Part shown: one piece after another, positions 1 to 5,687 of the stretch | Position numbering within the stretch: position 1 is the stretch's first letter | How the letters are laid out: every line of letters starts with the position of its first letter | Source of the DNA: an uncultured Butyrivibrio sp. | Lineage (GTDB): Bacteria; Bacillota; Clostridia; Lachnospirales; Lachnospiraceae | Direction of reading: 5' to 3' | Length of the DNA stretch: 5,687 bases | Assembly (NCBI GenBank): GCA_947169985.1 | Contig: CAMVRW010000165.1 | Coordinates: 1 to 5,687 of the forward strand | Notes under the pieces: generated by a model | Databases searched by the model: none | What the model was told of the DNA's origin: nothing | The model's input: the letters and a program-made list of their open reading frames with translations, nothing else | Position numbers and translations under genes: made by a program

Positions 1-1
1 A

Positions 2-301
2 GAAGACTTTGATGATCTTTGGGTCAACGCCACTCCCCAGGACTCATCTAAGGCCGAATACTGGGACACCCCCACTCCTGAGGATTACACAATACGCAGC
101 GATATGTCTTTTGCCCAGGCAGATCTCATCCTCAGAGCCTTCAAGAGCTATGAGTGCTTTTACATAAGCACTGAAGATAACAGTAAATTTGAACTGATAG
201 ATGGCATTGCATATAAGTCAGAGGATGCCCACAGCAGACCACCGGAAACACTCAAATTGCAAGATGGTTACATTCTCTGTGAAAGGATGCGCAGGCTTTA
301 A
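2..301 (+). CDS. 3' end of an unrecognised acidic protein (partial)
   Basis: The reading frame is open from the first bases of the window and stops at TAA (299-301), so the C-terminal 99 residues of a longer protein are visible. An internal ATG at 104 exists, but the frame continues upstream without a stop, so that ATG is probably not the true start. The visible part begins with a strongly acidic, proline- and threonine-containing stretch with two similar segments (around NATPQDSSKAEYW and DTPTPEDYT). This is followed by a more ordinary globular-looking segment containing ILRAFKSYECFYIS and ending in CERMRRL. I see no membrane segment, no metal motif and no family I recognise. The stop lies one base before the ATG of the next gene, so it probably belongs to the same operon and may aid that gene's translation. 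Function unknown. Confidence is for this being a real coding end, not for any role. Confidence 0.6.
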   Translation, partial: EDFDDLWVNATPQDSSKAEYWDTPTPEDYTIRSDMSFAQADLILRAFKSYECFYISTEDNSKFELIDGIAYKSEDAHSRPPETLKLQDGYILCERMRRL

Positions 302-302
302 A

Positions 303-1175
303 ATGGATAACTCAGAACCCAAAAATATCGGCTTTGATATGAAGGATGCCATATCTGATCTGTACCGTAAGTATGGCCACGGCGACAGTGCCCATGCCTT
401 TAATTCCTTACTTATCTGGTCAAAAGACATGAAGATATCGGCATACGTTCGTCCAGGCCTATATTCAGCAAAGCTTTATGATGCAGGACCTAACACCTGG
501 TTCTTCCCTGTCGGAAGCAACGAACAAAAGAAGGCTTTTATTGAAGACAGGTTGCAGGAAAAGGGTCTGGTCTTAAGGTATATGACACCTGAGGATCTGG
601 ACTTTGTAAAAGAGTCTTTTCCGGACACCTTCGAGATTGAGCCTGCGGTAAGTGACAGCGAGTATATCTGTGACAGGAACACCATTGAAAATCTTCCCGG
701 AAAGGGCCTGTCCAGAAAAAAGAGATACGTAAAACAGCTTGTAAAAGAGCATACTTTCCGGATAAAAAAACTGGATAAGGATACTATTCCGGACGTAAAC
801 TACATCCTCGATATCTGGAGGCGAAACAAAGGCTTCGATCCGGGCTGCAAAGACCGCAATGCTCTGGAAGCGATGTTTGAAAACATGGATGCTCTGGGAA
901 TATTCGGGATAGTTCTTTATATGGATGAGGTTCCCTGCTCAGTGATGGGTGGATATTTACTAAGCGATGATACGGTGGACTGTTGTGTCCAGAAATCAGT
1001 TATCAACGAGTACGGACTTCAGTATTATGTGAGACAGTGTTTCTCAGCTACTGTGCCCGAATTGGTCCGGTACTATAACTTCGAAGAGGACCTTGGAATT
1101 GAAGGCCTGAGACAGGCAAAAGAATTCATGCATCCCTGCAAAATGATAGATATGTACATAGGAATACAAAAATGA
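303..1175 (+). CDS. DUF2156 / LPG-synthase-C-like protein (GNAT-type fold)
   Basis: Predicted cytoplasmic protein of 290 residues, close to the usual length of stand-alone DUF2156 proteins. Family landmarks in order are NSLLIW (34-39), the WFFPVG strand (66-71), YICDR (121-125), the basic segment LPGKGLSRKKRYVKQL (131-146), and near the end NFEEDLGIEGLRQAK (259-273) followed by HPCKMIDMY. This family shares the duplicated GNAT-like fold of the catalytic part of MprF, which moves lysine or alanine from tRNA to phosphatidylglycerol. Stand-alone members are mostly uncharacterised, so the substrate is unknown. The frame is open further upstream to an ATG at 201 and a GTG at 279, but those starts overlap the preceding gene by up to 101 bases. 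ATG 303 sits one base after the upstream stop, with a weak GCAGG at 291-295, and gives a family-like N-terminus. It overlaps the transporter gene by ATGA, which suggests co-translation. Family assignment is firm; the biochemical role is inferred only. Confidence 0.85.
   Translation: MDNSEPKNIGFDMKDAISDLYRKYGHGDSAHAFNSLLIWSKDMKISAYVRPGLYSAKLYDAGPNTWFFPVGSNEQKKAFIEDRLQEKGLVLRYMTPEDLDFVKESFPDTFEIEPAVSDSEYICDRNTIENLPGKGLSRKKRYVKQLVKEHTFRIKKLDKDTIPDVNYILDIWRRNKGFDPGCKDRNALEAMFENMDALGIFGIVLYMDEVPCSVMGGYLLSDDTVDCCVQKSVINEYGLQYYVRQCFSATVPELVRYYNFEEDLGIEGLRQAKEFMHPCKMIDMYIGIQK
1160..1163 (+). promoter_or_regulatory. Ribosome binding site for the MATE-fusion gene
   Basis: AGGA lies inside the end of the DUF2156 gene, eight bases before ATG 1172. 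It supports that start and the four-base ATGA overlap, and therefore reinitiation or coupled translation. Confidence 0.6.
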
Positions 1176-2926
1176 AAATACCTAAGATATCGACCTTTAC
1201 AAAAAACATGTTCCTTAGGCAGTATATGCCTGCGCTGATAGCCGCCCTTGTTTATTCAGTGGCGGACATGGCTGATGCCCTCGTAGTAGGAAACAGTATG
1301 GGAACGGTGGGGCTTGCAGCCATCGCCTTTTCCATCCCGATCTTTATGCTCTTTAACGTTATTATGCACTCCTTCGGCCTTGGTGGTTCCATCACCTTCT
1401 CCAGCAAAATGACCGAAGGTAAGGAAAAAGAAGCTGTTTCTGAATTCCAGGGTGTATTAGTCACTCTCCTTATCATCGGCGCAGCCATTGCCCTTCTTGG
1501 AAACCTTTTCCTGGATCAGATACTTATGCTCCTTGGTGCCAGCAAAGATTACGATACGCTGTTTATTGCAGCAGGCACATATCTTCGCCTGGTGCTCACT
1601 GCAGCTCCTATCTTTTTCTTCGACTACAGCATGGGTTATTTCATGCGAAACGATGACATGGAAAAGGCAGCCTCCATCTGCTCTTCCATCGGAAGCATCT
1701 GTGATTTCTCCCTGAACATCGTGCTGGTTCTTTTCTTTGGCATGGGTGTAAAGGGCGCTGGACTGGCAACGGTTTCCGGCGTTGTTATCAGCAGCATTTT
1801 CCAGATTATATTCATGTACATTGAAAATAAACGCCTGAAGTTATTCCCTCTTAAGCCCAGCTTTAAGAGCGTGTTCTCCAGCTTTAAGACCGGTATAGCT
1901 TCCTGCGTAAGTTATATCTATTCCTTCATTTTCATCTGGCTTGGAAACAATGCAATGATGAGACTTGCAGGAGAAGCCGGTGTTGCTGTATTTGATGTGG
2001 TACAGAACATGAGCTATTTCATGGCATATATCTTTGGTGCCATCACCATGGCATCCCAGCCCATCATCAGTACCTACGAGGGTGAATGTAACTACGAGGA
2101 GTGCGATAAGCTGCAAAAGAACCTGATAGCTCTTTCTGTAATAACAACAGCAGTTCTTGTCACTATCATCGGAGGCTTCTCACCATTTATCCTAAGGCTC
2201 TTTGGTATAGTCGAAAGGCCTACCGTTATTTATGGCTCTTTTGCCCTTAGAGTATTCTGTGTCTGCATACTGTTTGCAGGACTTAACATCATATATTCCA
2301 ACTACTACACCTCAAGGGAGATTCCATTCCCGGCATTCCTGCTGTCAACACTAAGAGGAATCGCCATTTTGCTGCCGGTTATGCTGGTCTGCATCTTCCT
2401 TGGAAAAGAAGCTTTCTGGTTCACCTACCCTGTAACAGAGGTACTGTCATTTGTGATAATTCTCTTTTACCTGAGTAGAATGGAAAAGAATGCTAAGCGT
2501 GTTTCCAAGGAAAAGATCTATACCACTACCCTTGGTGGCGACACAAGTCAGATAGGTACTGCAGTTGGCGAGATCGAGGAATTCTGTGAAAGATGGGAAG
2601 CATCTCCCAAGCAGATGTATTACGTTCAGATGACTGTAGAGGAAATGTGCTCAGCCATCATGAGTAATGGCTTTAAAGAAGCAGACCGTGGAAAATGTAA
2701 TATCCAGCTTACCCTTGTTAAAAAGGCAGAGCAGGATTTTTCACTTCATATCAGGGACAATGCCCACACCTTCAACCCCTTTGACATGAGCACAAAAGCG
2801 TTAAAGGAACTGGAGGATGCTGATTCGGATTTCAATGCCCTAGGCATGGATATCATAAAGAAAAAAGCAAAATCTTTTTACTATAGGCGTTATCAGGGAT
2901 TCAATACAATGGTGGTGAGAATATGA
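1172..2926 (+). CDS. MATE-family transporter fused to an RsbW/SpoIIAB-like ATPase domain
   Basis: The protein has 584 residues, about 130 more than a typical MATE transporter of roughly 450. Residues 1 to about 438 are a membrane transporter of many hydrophobic helices. They carry MATE-like features in both halves: VVGNSMGTVGLAAIAFSIPI (38-57) in the first and the region 266-305 (GEAGVAVFDVVQ, ASQPIISTYEGE) in the second. MATE proteins are ion-driven exporters of the MOP superfamily. After a basic linker (EKNAKRVSKEK), residues about 449-584 resemble the HATPase domain of anti-sigma-factor kinases. There is an N-box-like helix TVEEMCSAIMSNGF (488-501), a G1-like IRDNAHTFNPF (527-537) and a G2-like LGMDIIKKKAKSF (557-569), then a final strand pair with GFNTMVVRI. 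Key positions deviate: the N-box Asn is Ala495, the G1 Gly is Ala531, and only LGM of the usual GGLG(I/M) remains. ATP binding or kinase activity is therefore doubtful. ATGA overlaps join it to the DUF2156 gene upstream and the sensor phosphatase downstream. Transported substrate unknown. Confidence 0.88.
   Translation: MKIPKISTFTKNMFLRQYMPALIAALVYSVADMADALVVGNSMGTVGLAAIAFSIPIFMLFNVIMHSFGLGGSITFSSKMTEGKEKEAVSEFQGVLVTLLIIGAAIALLGNLFLDQILMLLGASKDYDTLFIAAGTYLRLVLTAAPIFFFDYSMGYFMRNDDMEKAASICSSIGSICDFSLNIVLVLFFGMGVKGAGLATVSGVVISSIFQIIFMYIENKRLKLFPLKPSFKSVFSSFKTGIASCVSYIYSFIFIWLGNNAMMRLAGEAGVAVFDVVQNMSYFMAYIFGAITMASQPIISTYEGECNYEECDKLQKNLIALSVITTAVLVTIIGGFSPFILRLFGIVERPTVIYGSFALRVFCVCILFAGLNIIYSNYYTSREIPFPAFLLSTLRGIAILLPVMLVCIFLGKEAFWFTYPVTEVLSFVIILFYLSRMEKNAKRVSKEKIYTTTLGGDTSQIGTAVGEIEEFCERWEASPKQMYYVQMTVEEMCSAIMSNGFKEADRGKCNIQLTLVKKAEQDFSLHIRDNAHTFNPFDMSTKALKELEDADSDFNALGMDIIKKKAKSFYYRRYQGFNTMVVRI
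2914..2919 (+). promoter_or_regulatory. Ribosome binding site for the sensor-phosphatase gene
   Basis: GGTGAG lies just before ATG 2923, inside the last codons of the transporter-fusion gene. A second in-frame ATG at 2932 (residue 4) is also possible but is further from this site. The choice changes only three residues. Confidence 0.45.
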
Positions 2927-4578
2927 AAAAAATGTCGTTAGGCCAAAAAAGCGTTCTCCTGGTTATTATCATGGTCGTAGTAATGGGTCTGGTGGAAGGT
3001 GTATTAACCTACGTGGTTTTTGACAAGACCATCAACTCTGAATACGAAAAAAACGTTACCAATCTGGCACATACTGTGGCAGTAAGTGTGGATGGTGACA
3101 ATATCGGGCTTTTACGGGACAAGGTAGTGGAGGTCTATGAAAGCCTTGATAAAAAAGTCGGCAGTGACATGATGGGCACTCCCGAGTTTGATGAATACAT
3201 CAGTCACTATCAGGGGATCAAAGAAACTCCAGAATTTAAGACTGAGCTGAAAAAGCTGCAGCGGATCAGTGAGGCAAATGGTGTGGATATCTACGTTGTT
3301 TACGTATATCCCAAGGAGAAGATCACCTTTTACCTGGCAGACGGTTCCGAGATAGCCAATGATCCCGGGGTATATGATCCCTTATACGAAGTTAACTACG
3401 CAGTACTGGATGACCCCTCCATTGGTTACCCTGCGTATATTACCAACACTCCAGAATATGGCTGGCTGGTTACTGCAGGATATCCTATCTACGATTCAAA
3501 GGGCGAAGTAGTAGCCCTGGGTCTTGCTGATATTTCCATGAATGACATTAAGTCGAAAGAAACAGCCTTTACCTGGTTACTTGCAGGTCTCACACTTCTC
3601 ATTGCAGTTGTACTGAGCAGCATCTTCATCCTGCTTATCAAGCAGCAGGTTGTATCACCGATCAATAAGCTGTCCAAAGCAGCCCTTAACTACTACAGTA
3701 CTGAAAAGGGTCATGCCTTTAGCGGACTTAATATCACCACCGGCGACGAGATTGAGAACCTCTCCGATGCTATGAAGCACATGGAGCAGGATATCAACGA
3801 GTACGTAGACAATATCACCGCCATCACGGCAGAAAAGGAAAGGATTGGTGCAGAGCTGAACGTAGCTACCCAGATCCAGGCGGACATGCTCCCAAGGATC
3901 TTCCCATCCTTCCCGGAAAAGACAGAGTTCGACCTCTACGCTTCCATGGATCCGGCAAAAGAGGTTGGTGGCGACTTCTACGACTTCTTCCTTATCGACG
4001 AATCACACCTGGGACTTGTGGTGGCTGACGTATCAGGTAAGGGAGTTCCGGCAGCTCTTTTCATGGTGATCGCAAAGACCCTCATAAAGAACCGTGCCCT
4101 CATCGGAGGCACACCTTCAGAGATACTGAGCTATGCCAACGAGCAGCTGTGTGAAGGAAATGATGCAGAGCTCTTCGTTACTGTATGGTTTGCAATCCTT
4201 GATATCAAGACAGGTAAAGGTCTTGCAGCCAACGCAGGTCATGAGCATCCTGCCCTTAAGCGCGCAGATGGCACCTTCGAGCTTGTAATGTACAAACACT
4301 CTCCTGCCCTTGCTACCATGGAAGGCCTCAAGTTCAAGGAGCACGAGTTTGAGCTCCACCACGGCGATACGCTTCTTTGCTACACCGACGGTGTCACTGA
4401 GGCCACCAACAAGGACAATGTGCTCTTCGGAAACGACAGGCTTCTTGAAGCTCTTAACAAGGAGCCAAATGCTGATGTTTACGGCGTTGTAAACAATGTT
4501 AAGACAGCTATTGATGAGTTTGTTGCTGAGGCTCCTCAGTTCGACGACATCACAATGCTGTGTATCCACTACAATTAA
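2923..4578 (+). CDS. Membrane sensor phosphatase: Cache-like sensor, HAMP, SpoIIE/RsbU-type PP2C
   Basis: This 551-residue protein is a predicted membrane-bound serine/threonine phosphatase of the type that dephosphorylates STAS-domain anti-anti-sigma factors. Order of parts: transmembrane helix about 9-33; extracytoplasmic domain about 34-216, ending in a Cache-like segment (GYPIYDSKGEVVALGLADIS, 186-205); second transmembrane helix about 217-239; HAMP about 240-293 with P246 and the DEIENL motif at 275-280; a linking helix with AELNVATQIQADMLP (310-324); then the PP2C domain to the C-terminus. The catalytic motifs look intact: EVGGDFYD (347-354), ADVSGKGVPAALFM (368-381), NAGHEHPAL (437-445), CYTDGVTEA (486-494) and FDDIT (540-544). 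These supply the expected metal-binding aspartates D351, D369, D489 and D541/D542. It overlaps the MATE-ATPase gene by ATGA and is the last gene before the hairpin, so an environmental signal sensed outside the cell may control a phosphorylated partner tied to that transporter. No STAS partner gene is visible here. Confidence 0.92.
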   Translation: MKKMSLGQKSVLLVIIMVVVMGLVEGVLTYVVFDKTINSEYEKNVTNLAHTVAVSVDGDNIGLLRDKVVEVYESLDKKVGSDMMGTPEFDEYISHYQGIKETPEFKTELKKLQRISEANGVDIYVVYVYPKEKITFYLADGSEIANDPGVYDPLYEVNYAVLDDPSIGYPAYITNTPEYGWLVTAGYPIYDSKGEVVALGLADISMNDIKSKETAFTWLLAGLTLLIAVVLSSIFILLIKQQVVSPINKLSKAALNYYSTEKGHAFSGLNITTGDEIENLSDAMKHMEQDINEYVDNITAITAEKERIGAELNVATQIQADMLPRIFPSFPEKTEFDLYASMDPAKEVGGDFYDFFLIDESHLGLVVADVSGKGVPAALFMVIAKTLIKNRALIGGTPSEILSYANEQLCEGNDAELFVTVWFAILDIKTGKGLAANAGHEHPALKRADGTFELVMYKHSPALATMEGLKFKEHEFELHHGDTLLCYTDGVTEATNKDNVLFGNDRLLEALNKEPNADVYGVVNNVKTAIDEFVAEAPQFDDITMLCIHYN

Positions 4579-4590
4579 ATGTGAACGTGC

Positions 4591-4621
4591 AAAGTGCCAA
4601 GGGAAAGTCCCTTGGCACTTT
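4591..4621 (+). terminator. Intrinsic terminator between convergent genes, possibly bidirectional
   Basis: A perfect 14-base-pair inverted repeat (arms 4591-4604 and 4608-4621, AAAGTGCCAAGGGA and its complement) encloses a three-base loop. On the + strand it is followed by the T-rich CTTATTT, which fits a rho-independent terminator for the phosphatase operon. On the - strand it begins one base after the stop of the histidine phosphatase gene. There only the arm's own TTT provides a U-run, so it is a weaker terminator in that direction. Confidence 0.88.
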
Positions 4622-4622
4622 C

Positions 4623-5198
4623 TTATTTGATGTCTTCAACAAGGCGGTGTTTGCCACCTACTGACTCATAGACGAATATTTCGCAGTTCTTGGGGCGAGG
4701 ACGCCAGATAATACCGTTTTTCTTATCTTCCAGGTAGCCACGGATTGGGCGGATGATTCCGCCGTGGCAGACCACGAGGACGTTCTCGTAGTTCTTTTGC
4801 TCCAGTTCACGAAGGAAGGAGGATGTACGTTCTCTCATCTCCCTGATGGTCTCAACTCCTGAAGGAGCTTTGAACAGCTCAGGGAATGACCAGTAAGCCA
4901 TCATTGGAAGTCCTGTGCTGTAGTAGCCCTTCAGCTCATAGGGGCCAAAGTCAGCCTCAATGATACGCTCATCTATAATGATGTCTTTCCTGTCCACGTT
5001 TCCGATGATCTCCGCAGTCTGGATGGCTCTGCAAAGAGGGCTGGCATAAACAGCGTCAAAGGTCATATTTCCGATGCTCTTTCTTCTGTTGGTAGCCTGG
5101 GCGATACCAACCTGATTTAAAGGAATATCGCTTCTTCCCTGCATCATGCGGGTCTTATTGTAATCTGTCTGCCCGTGACGGGTAACATAGATCTTCAT
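4623..5198 (-). CDS. Histidine phosphatase superfamily protein (phosphoglycerate-mutase-like)
   Basis: A 191-residue cytoplasmic protein, the normal size for small histidine phosphatases of the GpmB/CobC/PhoE type. The N-terminal signature TRHGQTDYN (6-14) carries the phospho-accepting His8 with Arg7. SPLCRAIQTAEI (53-64) carries the conserved phosphate-binding Arg57. IIEADFGPYELKG (79-91) gives the likely acid residue Glu81, and VVCHGGIIR (142-150) gives the second catalytic His145. The catalytic set appears complete. The family removes phosphate from very diverse small molecules (phosphosugars, nucleotides, cobalamin or other precursors), and substrate cannot be told from the motifs, so I give no gene symbol. 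It lies 16 bases downstream of rsgA on the same strand and is probably co-transcribed with it. It converges with the phosphatase operon and ends at the shared hairpin. A direct link to that operon is not indicated. Confidence 0.9.
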   Translation of the reverse strand: MKIYVTRHGQTDYNKTRMMQGRSDIPLNQVGIAQATNRRKSIGNMTFDAVYASPLCRAIQTAEIIGNVDRKDIIIDERIIEADFGPYELKGYYSTGLPMMAYWSFPELFKAPSGVETIREMRERTSSFLRELEQKNYENVLVVCHGGIIRPIRGYLEDKKNGIIWRPRPKNCEIFVYESVGGKHRLVEDIK

Positions 5199-5210
5199 AT
5201 CTGTAACACT

Positions 5211-5216
5211 TCTCCT
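5211..5216 (-). promoter_or_regulatory. Ribosome binding site for the histidine phosphatase, overlapping the rsgA stop
   Basis: On the - strand AGGAGA is followed by 12 bases and then ATG (5198). The TAG stop of rsgA (5217-5215) shares two bases with it. Ribosomes terminating on rsgA would release directly over this site, which suggests coupled expression. The spacer is somewhat longer than ideal. Confidence 0.6.
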
Positions 5217-5687
5217 ATCTCTTCCTGGAATAGTCAGGCTTCATGCGCTTAAGGTCCTCGTAGATGATACGGTAATTGTCGTATCTGACCTTTGATACCT
5301 CTCCTCTTTCAAGGGCATTTTTAACTCCGCAGTCAGGCTCTGCAATGTGAGAACAGCCACCAAACCTGCACTCAGGCTCAAAGGGAACAAACTCCGGATA
5401 ATAGTCCATAAGAGAGTCTGCCTCCACTCCGCGAAGCTCCAGCGAAGTAAAACCGGGAGTGTCGATTATGAATGTTTCACCAGACTCATCCGATAGCTCT
5501 TTTACCACAAAGATCTCAGAGTGGCGGGTTGTATTACGCCCCCTGTCGATTTTCCTGCTAAGCTCTCCTGTCTGCATGTCCGCGTCAGGAACCAGCTTAT
5601 TTAAAAGAGATGACTTTCCTACTCCACTTGGTCCAGCCAGGGCAGTGGTCTTGCCCTTTAAAAGAGCCTTAAGCTCATCAAGAAGAT
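5215..5687 (-). CDS. rsgA: Ribosome small-subunit-dependent GTPase RsgA, C-terminal half (5' end outside window)
   Basis: The frame is open through the window's right edge and the last 156 residues are visible, about half of a usual RsgA of roughly 290-300. An ATG at 5577 lies inside the GTPase domain and is not the real start. In order, the visible part has the G1 P-loop GPSGVGKSS (18-26 of the visible part), the switch/G2 segment RGRNTTRHSE (48-57), the G3 motif DTPG (75-78), and the C-terminal zinc site C106, C111, H113, C119 in CRFGGCSHIAEPDC. The tail NYRIIYEDLK is typical of the family. The G1-G2-G3-then-zinc order fits the circularly permuted YjeQ/YloQ GTPases, whose G4/G5 and OB domains would lie beyond the edge. 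RsgA acts in late maturation of the 30S ribosomal subunit. One oddity is that the usual GRHTT reads GRNTT here. It precedes the histidine phosphatase gene in the same direction. Confidence 0.95.
   Translation of the reverse strand, partial: LLDELKALLKGKTTALAGPSGVGKSSLLNKLVPDADMQTGELSRKIDRGRNTTRHSEIFVVKELSDESGETFIIDTPGFTSLELRGVEADSLMDYYPEFVPFEPECRFGGCSHIAEPDCGVKNALERGEVSKVRYDNYRIIYEDLKRMKPDYSRKR

Noticed and set aside
201..302. A 34-residue N-terminal extension of the DUF2156 protein starting at ATG 201 (or GTG 279)
   Set aside because: It would overlap the upstream gene by up to 101 bases. The extension has no family-like sequence, while ATG 303 abuts the upstream stop.
1841..2116. A 91-codon - strand open frame inside the transporter gene
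   Set aside because: It is antisense to conserved MATE sequence, has no recognisable protein features, and I see no ribosome binding site.
4117..4569. A 150-codon open frame on the - strand
   Set aside because: It lies wholly opposite the well-supported PP2C catalytic domain, has no recognisable motif, and its frame openness follows from the codon use of the + strand gene.
5215..5577. A complete 120-residue protein starting at ATG 5577
   Set aside because: The frame continues upstream without a stop to the window edge and encodes the RsgA P-loop there, so this ATG is internal to rsgA.
2923..5687. The classic stp-prkC-rsgA cluster, suggested by a PP2C-type phosphatase near rsgA
   Set aside because: The phosphatase here is the SpoIIE/RsbU membrane type, not the soluble Stp/PrpC type. 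It is convergent with rsgA, and no PASTA kinase gene is present in the window.

Overview
The window looks like chromosomal DNA from a Gram-positive Clostridia bacterium, most plausibly a Lachnospiraceae member such as a Butyrivibrio relative. That placement is an inference. It rests on the protein style (a DUF2156 protein, a MATE transporter with a C-terminal ATPase domain, a Cache-HAMP-SpoIIE phosphatase, RsgA), the tight ATGA-overlapping gene joins and the AGGA-type ribosome binding sites. No rRNA, tRNA, CRISPR array, insertion sequence or sequence repeat was seen.

Left block, + strand, about 1-4578: four genes are packed almost without spacing. They are (1) the 3' end of an unrecognised acidic protein (2-301), (2) a DUF2156 / LPG-synthase-C-like acyl- or aminoacyltransferase fold protein (303-1175), (3) a full-length MATE-type transporter carrying an extra C-terminal domain of about 135 residues that resembles the RsbW/SpoIIAB anti-sigma-factor kinase ATPase fold (1172-2926), and (4) a membrane-anchored sensor phosphatase with extracytoplasmic Cache-like domain, HAMP and SpoIIE/RsbU-type PP2C domain (2923-4578). 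Genes 1 and 2 are one base apart. Genes 2/3 and 3/4 overlap by ATGA, so this reads as one translationally coupled operon. A strong hairpin at 4591-4621 closes it.

Right block, - strand, 4623-5687: this is the 3' half of rsgA (ribosome-assembly GTPase, truncated by the window edge), followed by a histidine-phosphatase-superfamily gene whose ribosome binding site overlaps the rsgA stop codon. This housekeeping-like pair converges on the left operon and shares the intergenic hairpin.

The most interesting object is the left operon. A phosphatase of the RsbU/SpoIIE class normally acts opposite an RsbW/SpoIIAB-class kinase on a STAS-domain protein. Here the kinase-like domain is covalently attached to a transporter and encoded directly upstream of a sensor phosphatase. 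The ATPase motifs of the fused domain are visibly degenerate (N-box Asn to Ala, altered G1 and G2 glycines), so it may be a binding or regulatory module rather than an active kinase. The adjacent DUF2156 protein adds the possibility that the transporter handles a lipid-linked or aminoacylated product, loosely analogous to the synthase-plus-flippase logic of MprF. Architecture and gene order are read directly from the sequence; the functional model is inference.
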